This document shows positions 56,269-64,000 of a DNA stretch of 64,000 bases, piece by piece (the stretch's first letter is position 1; each line of letters begins with the position of its first letter). The stretch is from the NCBI GenBank assembly GCA_035079385.1, contig JAVHKY010000052.1, positions 4,464,001 to 4,528,000 of the forward strand, written 5' to 3'. Below the pieces are notes generated by a model. That model made no database searches, was not told the DNA's origin, and saw nothing but the letters and a program-made list of their open reading frames with translations. The translations under genes and the position numbers were made by a program. The stretch is from Aspidiotus rigidus. Its lineage: Eukaryota > Arthropoda > Insecta > Hemiptera > Diaspididae.

Positions 56269-57440
56269 GTGAGTATATATTGTAAATTTATTTGTGTTGA
56301 GAAAAAGAGCACGTACGTTTTAGTAAATTCAACTTTCTTATTATACCTGATCAATTTTCAGTCGTGTATCTTGTTTCCTGGCTCAATTTTCTCTTGGACA
56401 GGAGAATACTCCTCTTCAAAATTTATTCATGTATAAAATTTGACAAACTGGCATAGTTTTGTAGGAACACCGATTTCAAAGTCTTTTTGAAAATGATTGT
56501 AGCTAAAAGAGGATGGGTGACTGGAAGGCAATCACCACAAGATTACAGGTCTTAAGTTTGTTGAGCAGTATCCGAGTCACTTTTCTTCGGTCAGTGCTGG
56601 ATGTAATTCAAATGTTAATTCCATGTGCTTTAGCTAACGCATTTTCTCCACACTTTTGCATCGCAGACAAATAATCCTGACTGCATACCTTCTACTCCTC
56701 GATACAGTACAGCCCTCACTACCATCAATAAAATTTCCATTTCATTATCGCATTCTTTTCTAATTTAGAAGAAAGTTTTTATTACTCTATGATCTGCCTT
56801 GAGTGCGCCAAAAAAACATTGTGGTACTCCCCTGCATATCATCACTTTTCCAAATTTTTGGGCACATATTTCATGTCAGTTTCACTTCGTTCTATTACGT
56901 CAAAAATTCGGACCTGCATTGAGACCTTCAAGAATATCAGGTTTACATCTCTTCTCCTCTGATGTGGTAGGATTGTTCCCATCTAAAGCCCTTCTGCGTA
57001 AATCGCTCTACAAATCAATGCTAAAAGGACTCACACTTACTCTATTAACAAATCATACCAACTTATCAGAAGCTTAATCTTTATCTAGTCTACATGTGCA
57101 TGTCCATATCCTGCAACTGCCCGCCCCTTATTCCCTTCCAAATATTTTCGTTACGAGAGACATGAAAAGTATAAGAAGAATTAATTGATAGTTTTTTTTC
57201 CCTTTCATTTATTATTGTTTAAAATGAGTATTACGTGGAAGAAAGAGCCATTGATTAATTCTCTGTATTTGTAAATACTTCCACATCATTTAAAATTAAT
57301 TCATTCAGCTGAAAAGTATATTGTGCAACTTATGCGAGGAGAGTTTCACACATAAAAAAAAAATAGGTTTTCGGTCCGTGCTGTTCTTCCGGTGTAGAGA
57401 TTTACTTAGCACAATATTTTAATTGTGAATTATTGTTCAG
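56269..57440 (+). other. Intron 2 of copy B
   Basis: Bounded by GTGAGT and TTGTTCAG; nothing recognised inside. About 3 percent different from copy A in its first 330 bp. Confidence 0.6.
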
Positions 57441-57735
57441 ATCTTCATTCAACCAGCATCATGGGAATATAAAACCTCATTATTTAGAGACGGAAAGTTA
57501 CTTATTCAGACGGATCCGATAGCTTTCCTTGACCCGCTCAGTTACAAGAAATTTTGGATAAAGTGGGGTGCAGCAGGGATCATAGAATTTGGTAGTGACG
57601 AGAATGGAACCATTCTCTCGTACAGAGAAGCCGACCCATTTACATTCAATTACTTTCGAGTAAGGACATATACCGGTACAGCAAAAATCCGTAAACCGGA
57701 TGAACTCATCCGCGCCTATTGGATTTTTGACAGAG
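57441..57735 (+). CDS. Host gene copy B, coding exon 3
   Basis: Counterpart of 14284-14566 but 12 bp longer through two in-frame insertions (after residue IFIQ and after RTYT). The core KKFWIKWGAAGIIEFG and ILSYREADPFTFNYFRVRT is kept. About 30 amino-acid-changing and about six silent differences from copy A by hand count. Donor GACAGAG|GTAGGT, phase 1. Confidence 0.75.
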
Positions 57736-58232
57736 GTAGGTATACATTTCAATGGGAATATTTTTGAAATCAAGGATAGGTAGTTGATCGACTCATAAGA
57801 TTGTATGGACAATCTTGAAAATATATTGACGAAATATTAGTCATATCGCTAAACGAAGACTATATTTTTCAAAGAGAAAATTTTTTATAGGAAAATCTGA
57901 TATCAATCTTAGTGAAAATGTATACCGAATTTTGCGAGAAGGTACAGAGTTTAGTATTATTTAAGTTACACTGGGCTTTGATTCGAACTTCATTTTAAAC
58001 CAAATGCAATATGAAAAACCGAAAAATATGTGGTCTAAATGGAGAGAAACTCATCAAATAGTCCAACTACCTTCTTTCTTCCATTGGTAGGAGTTCATTC
58101 ATTTTAGGAAAAACAACATTTTGCGTAAAGTTAAACGCATGAGGAGACTTTTCAGAATGAAGAGTTTATTTTTAAATTGAACTTCCGCTGTATTTTATGG
58201 CTTTTGATAGCATTTGTATGTTTTATTGACAG

Positions 58233-58258
58233 CTGCAACAGCGCCTAGCTACAATTGA
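58233..58258 (+). CDS. Host gene copy B, terminal coding exon
   Basis: After TTTTATTGACAG, in phase 1, it reads AATAPSYN then TGA (58256-58258). The joined product is about 194 aa. A possible polyA signal ATTAAA lies at 58579-58584. A longer frame in another phase (to 58457) does not fit the donor phase of exon 3. Confidence 0.65.
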
Positions 58259-59631
58259 ATTGCGTTTCCATAATCTATTCTATCTATGGGACCACCACAT
58301 CCGACTTCGCCAACAGCACCGACAGGACCATTTTAAAATTATGGATTCCAGTCACAGATGGCTTCATTTTCCTATCATCAATACTGATCAATTAGTTCAT
58401 GCGTCATTATTTGAATTTTATTGGAAAACTTCAATAATTTCTGATACCTATTTCTGAATAATGAAATTTTTCATTTTTGTTTTTTTAAATGTGATGTTTT
58501 AAACTATTTTTTCAACGTAATATTGTTCTATAATCGATGTAATAAGTAAATGTTCTTAACAACATCCTTAACGTTTCAATTAAATATGTTCGCGTATGTT
58601 TTTAATCCATTTTATCTCTATTTTCATTAAACTCTTCCAATCTATCTTCAACGTGTAATCTTCCAAACCTCTCCTTTTCGATTTTCTCGAATAACTTTCC
58701 TGTTCTCTCGAATACAACGAGAGTAAGGTAGGCTTGCCTTCGGTTCAGCTTTCTAGTTTTCTCGAAAGAAGGTATCTTGACACTGGGCACATTCCTACAT
58801 TCGAAGCTCTGCAAGTGAAGGTATTGTTTCTTTAATGCCCCCTCTCCTCCTCTTCTAGAAAAAAAAACTGAACTAGGTACCGAAATGAATTTTATGCTTG
58901 AATACAAATTTGACATGTTCTCTGACTACACATACATTAAAGTGCTATTGCTTCTACAGCTGAAAATTTTATGGAAGAAAGAAATGAATGTGTTTACTTC
59001 CATTTGTGATGCACGTACCTGCAAAGCGCGATGGTGGATGCTCGTTTTTTAAACCATATTAATGGTGTTCTCGTATGGGCCTGTAACGGATAACAAAACT
59101 CGGCCGTCGGCCGAGAGCGATTCTCAAAAGTAATAATTAAGTAATTGAGGAATGGTGTTACGATGGAGGAAATATTCTGCTTAGCACTTATTTGAGCATT
59201 TCACGTGTTATGACTGTACTATACAGCGCAGTTGAGTATTGTGTTCATCAGTGAGCTTCATTCAAGTTTGTTCATGCAAATATAATCAGCGGATACCACG
59301 TTTGGTTTACAGAGGAAAGGTGCAGCTTCTGTATTTTGAATGCACGTGGTTTTTGCCAAACCTTATCACATCTGTGAACGTTTTTTTTTTTTTTTGTCGT
59401 TCCATACACGTTAGCGCAGTCCACACAATATATAATCAAAAGTTCATGCACAAACCTATTGGACCATAATTTTTTGAAGCCCCACCTTAACTCAGTCTTA
59501 CTCCACTTTACCGTTTGTGTATACAAAACCAAAATTCCACTCCGTAAGAAATACATGGGAACGTTTCACTTGTTATCATTCGAAAACTACAAATAAATAA
59601 GAAACCACTGAAACATTTGGAAATAGTCACG

Positions 59632-60248
59632 AAGGATTCATGATTTGAATCACAAAATAAAGTATATTCACTGCATAAAATTTTATTTATGGGTAAGGAT
59701 TGTCCGGCCGTAGACATTGGTGAAACTGGTCGTCAATTTTCTATTAGAATCAACGAAAACCTTCAGGCTCTTGGTGAAAAAAAACCTAAGAAGTCCGCTT
59801 TTGTGGCTCATCTTCTTGAGAATAATCACACCTTCGAGGAAGGCACTCAAATTTTACTTCATGAGGGGGATAAGTTCCGTGAACGTCTGGCCCTTCAGGC
59901 TATCGAGATTTCTCGTCATCTCAGTGATGACGATTGTATCGTTCTTAATGAATACGTTCCCGAGTACTGCAGTTTAGTAGACAAAATTTATTCTTCTTCG
60001 TAATTTTCTTACTCATCCTTTGTTTACGTAATTCTTTGTTATATATGCTTCTACTTTCTTTCTTCTTCGGTTTCTTGTTAATTTTTTCTGTCTTTCCTTC
60101 CTAGTATGTTGTGAAATTTTCAGTTCTTAATTGATCTTACTCGTAAATGGATGTTTGACCGAAAATGCAGTCGTGTCAGTAACGATAAATTTTTATGCCG
60201 TGAATGTACTTTATTTCGTGGTTTATTTTATTTCATTTGATGAATCCT
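59632..60248 (+). mobile_element. Penelope-like fragment with inverted ends, copy B
   Basis: Counterpart of 16468-17074. Confidence 0.6.
59689..60003 (+). pseudogene. Penelope GIY-YIG endonuclease fragment, copy B
   Basis: 104 codons. Keeps FVAHLLENNHTFEEG with both His residues, but the YIG tyrosine is changed (AVDIGETG in place of AVYIGETG). So each duplicate has a different disabling change. Confidence 0.75.
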
Positions 60249-60452
60249 TAGTCCATATTAGGAGTCGAAACATACATAGAATATCGCATCTCTACACATG
60301 CAGATACCTTCGAACTTCCTAGGGCTTTCAAAATATAGGGAGCTTTTCAGGCAGTGCCCATACCAGTTTCATTCCTGTCACATCTACGCAGTTGCCTGTA
60401 ACCCATCATTTTCAGAATCAATGCGTTTTTTAATTTTACGGTCATCCATCAT

Positions 60453-61657
60453 AGAGAAATATACTCGCGAAGAGTAAGAAACACAAATACTAGAACCGCA
60501 ATAAAATCAAACAATCCGAGCGCTTTCGGCTAAACAGCCATTCTCACGGTATAGAAAGCGACTGAACCCAACACCAACAAGAACGAGTAACAACGAACGA
60601 GGAGGTCATGACTGAACCAGCGAGTCATCGAAATGTGAATCATCCTCATAGACTAATTCAATCAATCCCTCCTCAGGAATGTACCTGTTCAACACGGTAA
60701 TGTCTTTAATATTTCGGTGACGATGAATTTCAAATTCTTCTAATGCTAAGCGCCTAAAATAAGATTTTTCCCTGTGGAAGAGAACTTCAGATCCCTCTTT
60801 GAGACTATGACCACATTCAATTAAGTGGTCAGCAAACGCCGACTCCCCTACTTTTCTTTTTTCCCAGGCTTTCCTGTGTTCATCAACTCTAATTTTGAAT
60901 TGACGGCTAGTCATCCCTATGTACACGCTCGGGCAATCACCACAGGCCACCCTATAAACACCCCCCCCTCTCGGCCATCGGTATCGGATCCTTCAACTTG
61001 ACCAGAAGGCTCTTCACCGTATTGGTACTATAAAACACCAGCCGGAAACCAAAGGGACGGAGGACACGGCTCAACTCCGAAGAAAACTTCCCCAAAAACG
61101 GCATCCTAATCCACCGTTTACGCCTATCAAGATGCAACTGGCGGGGGAGGGAGGTAGTTGAATCGAGACTTTTTCTTGTAAGTCTCCTACGGACCATGAG
61201 GGTCAATGTCCACTTTGACCTGATTCACTCTAGCCAAGTGCATTATCGTCACGAGTTCCTTATTAAACGCTAGTTCACTCAGAGGGATCTGAGTGAGGCG
61301 ATATATTAAAAGTATTAAATGTAGCAACTTTATGGGCAAAAGGTACGAAAGACGACCCGTGGATAGTAATATCGGTCGAAGTACTTTTCCGGTAAATACC
61401 GATATCATGGACACCGTCGATGACGGATATGTTTAAGTCCAGAAAATTTATTGATGAACCGCCAACTTCAAGAGTGAACTTGATGGATGGATATAAACTA
61501 TTTAAATAAGCGAGAAACTCACTAAGGTGCTTCGCAGGACCGGTCCACGCACACAATATGTCATCCACGTACCTATGCCAATAGAAAACGTGATTCGAAA
61601 ACACCTGCGGTATTTACCGGAAAAGTACTTCGACCGATATTGCTATCCACGGGTCGC
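60453..61657 (-). mobile_element. Penelope-like element, copy B, flipped relative to copy A
   Basis: The left end matches 17277 of copy A. The long arm (60453-61608) is on the minus strand, followed by a short plus-strand part (61609-61657) that ends abruptly in BEL/Pao gag. The centre (about 61560-61657) is the reverse complement of the copy A centre (about 17665-17765). Confidence 0.75.
60606..61604 (-). pseudogene. Penelope RT (C-terminal) and GIY-YIG endonuclease, copy B
   Basis: Minus strand. 61604-61275 has RYVDDILCAW and SINFLDLNISV, 61206-60952 the basic linker, and 60950-60606 the nuclease (CGDCPSVYIGMTS, HLIECGH) with its natural end SHFDDSLVQS. Small frameshifts near 61290 and 60960 break it; the region near 60960 is a run of C (G on the coding strand) and prone to slippage. 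Confidence 0.85.
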
Positions 61658-61930
61658 GCTACATGAAAAGTGTTGTGCGAGTCGAGAAAAGTGCCGCGTG
61701 TTACAACTTGACGTGGAAATGGAATGTGAATTCGCGGAAACTGCGATCACTTTGAAAGACAAAATATCAACTAAGAACGAGTTGAATGACGTAGAAAAAA
61801 TTGAAAATCAGTATTTTTTGGCTCATGCTGAGCTAAGTGCGTTGGCCATGAACCTGAGCAATGATGCTGCTGGAGAAGAAGGGGTTGATCATGAGTCCCT
61901 TCTTTTGACGCGAAAGGAATTCGTGACATT
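61658..61930 (+). pseudogene. BEL/Pao Gag N-terminal part, copy B
   Basis: Starts inside the frame (ALHEKCCASREKC), its first about 16 codons replaced by the Penelope junction. The frame that is broken in copy A near 20083 is intact here through LLTRKEFVTF, and is then cut by the solo LTR. Confidence 0.75.
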
Positions 61931-63575
61931 TGTGAAATAACAACGATTTACCGAACGAATTTTGGTCGTGTGAGTGTGAGTGTGTGTACGTGTCCGCTCG
62001 TGATACCGAACCTAACGTATTCGCCGCTGTATCAAATAGAAAAATTCCGTCTCGTCTCAATCCTAAAACGTTACACCGATTTTACGCGTATCCTGGTATT
62101 TACTCCTAATTAATGTCCGGTTTTTCCCATTTTTATCCTTACTATTCCGTACCTTCTCCTTCTACGTTGATTAAGCGGCGAAGACGATCGGGTGCGGGGA
62201 AAAGAAAGGAACTCCTCGAGAGCATCGTGGGCTTTGCTCAACGATGGCTCGAGAGTGCACTTTTTGGAAGTTTCGCGAACGGTCGCATACGGACTGCCGT
62301 GAAAATGAATATAAAAATTCGTAATTTTTTGAGAACGTGCTCGTTCTTTGGGTTTTTATACCTCTGTTTCGATAGTATAAGTTATAATTATTTCAAAGTT
62401 CCGACGGCGGGAAATATTTTCAAACTGCTTTCGATTAAGCCTTCTTGGAAAGTTTCGTCAAAAGCTGTATGTCGATTCGTGGTCGGCATGCAGGATAAAC
62501 AGATTCGAGTGGCACGAGTCAAAACCTTGAACTTTGTGGGTCCCGCCTTACGAGTTCCCGCCCTCTCAGTTTTTTCGTGGTTGTTTTTACCTGAGAGGTG
62601 ATTTGAGTGTTCGATTATGGACGGAGCATATCGAATGCCAGACAGTGAGCTTTACCAATGTTTCGATGAAAAGGAGCATTGTGAAAGATGAAGAAATCTG
62701 ATTCGACGATGGCAGTATCATCATACTTAATCAAGTTAGCTATCTAATATCATTTTAATTAATAGAGACGAATTCAATTCGACACACCTAGCAGGACTCA
62801 TACTTACCCTGTCTAGTTTGTTGTTAGATTTAAGTTTCGATATTAAAATGTGTATTGTAAAATGAACTTTTGTCGGGTTCGCTCCTTTTCTCCGAATAGC
62901 TTAGTTACGAAGTTAGACGTTGATAGCAATCAAGACTCTAAATTTGAAATGAACAACGAAGAAGATTTTTCATACGTCGAATAACCTTCCTTTCTACTCT
63001 ACGATGATTTTTCTTTCGGCCAGTTTTCTAAATTCCTATTTTCAGCTTACCTTAGCTACCTTCTGATTGAATCTTAGTTTCAATCCTCGTGTACTCATTC
63101 TATTTTAGCTTCGACCATCCGGCTTTCGTAGGTCTCTGCTCCGGATGAATAGCGATGTGACAGACTTCTTCCTTTGAGTCTGGTAAGATTGTAGAGCTTA
63201 CATTAACGACGACGCGAACCTCCTCTCGTATTTACGTATCCTATAGGCCTAGCCTGGGTGATCTCTAAAAGTGAATCTTCGTGAACCAGTACCATATCCC
63301 TAGATTATCCTTTCGACCCTGATGGAAAGTACCCATGTTCTGCTGACTGAGCTAGTCTGGTCCTATCGTAGCGGGTAGGATCGAGATCAGAGTCGTGTGT
63401 ACTTCCTGAAGTGTCGATCTAGTCTATGTTTATGGCTATGTGAGAGCTTTTCTGGCGTAAACTCGATCATTTGATTCGGTTGCTATCTCGATAGGTTAGG
63501 TATACTGAAGTTCCTGTATAGTTTGTGTGCTGTCGACGACTCCCCCCTCTCTACTCCAGTCCTTGTTACATCACA
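61931..63575. mobile_element. Solo LTR of about 1.6 kb inside BEL/Pao gag, private to copy B
   Basis: Begins TGTGAAATAACAACG and ends GTTACATCACA, with TGTGA/TCACA mirrored ends and a 4-bp target duplication CATT (61927-61930, 63576-63579). Removing it rejoins gag exactly as in copy A (GACATTGGTAAAAGG). A 4-bp duplication fits Ty3/gypsy. A 162-codon frame at 62113-62601 has no recognisable domain. Confidence 0.75.
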
Positions 63576-63579
63576 CATT

Positions 63580-64000
63580 GTTAAAAGGGATGAAAGTAAA
63601 ATTAATGAAAATGATTGATAACGAGCGAGGAGAAACATCCACTGGTCGATTGAAGTTCCAGAAAATCGACTTTGAGGTGTTTGATGGTACAAAGGAGAAG
63701 TGGAACAACTTCAAGAAGTTATTCACGACATGTATACACAAAAGCAACAAATTGGGTGCACTAGAAAAACACCAGTTTCTCTGTGCAAAAGTAAAAGGCA
63801 AACCCTGTACCGTAATCAAAACTTTTCCAATAGATGGGTTGTACTATGAAAAGGCTTGGGCGGTACTCATGAACCATTATGACGACCCCCTCAAGAAGAT
63901 ATCTAGGCATATGGATGCCATGTTCAAGTGTCAGCCAGCAAAGTCAGTCAATCTACGTACAATAATCACACACTTTCGCGCTTAAGTGGCTGCTCTGTCA
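63580..64000 (+). pseudogene. BEL/Pao Gag, DUF1759-type region, copy B (runs to window edge)
   Basis: Counterpart of 20218-20638: KIDFEVFDGTKEKWNNFKKL and onward to HFRA, then the same TAA (63983-63985) as in copy A. Confidence 0.8.

Larger units (their letters stand above)
50399..64000. repeat. Segmental duplication, copy B (runs off right edge)
   Basis: Collinear with 838-20638 in the same orientation. It lacks the Copia insertion and has a private MITE (52791-52925) and solo LTR (61931-63575). Confidence 0.9.

Noticed and set aside
58260..58457. Long open frame after the exon 4 acceptor (HNLFYLWDHHIRLRQQ...)
   Set aside because: It needs a phase-0 upstream exon while exon 3 leaves phase 1, and copy A has a TAG at its start. 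The divergence pattern ends sharply at the TGA of the phase-matched reading.
62113..62601. 162-codon frame inside the solo LTR
   Set aside because: No recognisable domain, and located wholly in a presumed LTR.
1..64000. CRISPR arrays, rRNA, tRNA genes
   Set aside because: None seen; direct repeats present are tandem or transposon-derived, and the only tRNA-like match is a primer-binding site.

Overview
The window is eukaryotic and looks like transposon-dense arthropod DNA, most likely insect. It is AT-rich, has spliced coding exons, and carries BEL/Pao, Copia, Penelope, R1-like and I-like retroelements plus hAT and Mutator-type DNA transposons. I see no prokaryotic operons, rRNA, tRNA or CRISPR. 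The species cannot be told from the sequence.

The backbone is a segmental duplication. Copy A (about 838-20638) and copy B (about 50399-64000, running off the right edge) align in the same order with a few percent difference. Each copy carries one spliced host gene on the + strand: four coding exons, about 190 aa, resembling a farnesoic-acid O-methyltransferase-type (Methyltransf_FA) domain. Exon positions come from splice signals, matching phases and the A/B comparison. Differences between the copies pile up inside the exons and are mostly amino-acid changing, while the 3'UTR just past the stop codon is almost unchanged.

Layout. 1-837: gag start, primer site and LTR of a minus-strand LTR retrotransposon. 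838-17080: copy A of the host gene, its first intron split by a young Copia element (2862-9516, identical 182-bp LTRs, 5-bp target duplication). 16468-18860: two Penelope-like elements. 19600-27038: decayed BEL/Pao element with nested inserts. 27057-29350: R1-like LINE remnant. 29491-29725: foldback element. 29883-30890: LINE 3' end. 31301-37715: a 6.4-kb element with about 470-bp terminal inverted repeats around one decayed long gene of an invertebrate multicopy family. 37919-42225: palindrome with arms of about 1.5 kb. 42226-44655: no gene. 44655-49750: minus-strand I-like LINE broken by a Mutator-like deletion derivative and by a hAT deletion derivative with a perfect 8-bp target duplication. 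50399-64000: copy B, with its own later insertions (a TA-flanked MITE and a long solo LTR).

The order of events can be partly read. The Penelope, BEL/Pao, foldback and hAT-MITE insertions are shared and predate the duplication. The Copia element and the left-edge LTR element (copy A), and the MITE and solo LTR (copy B), are private and younger. Apart from the host gene pair, nearly all recognisable coding sequence belongs to mobile elements and most of it is broken.
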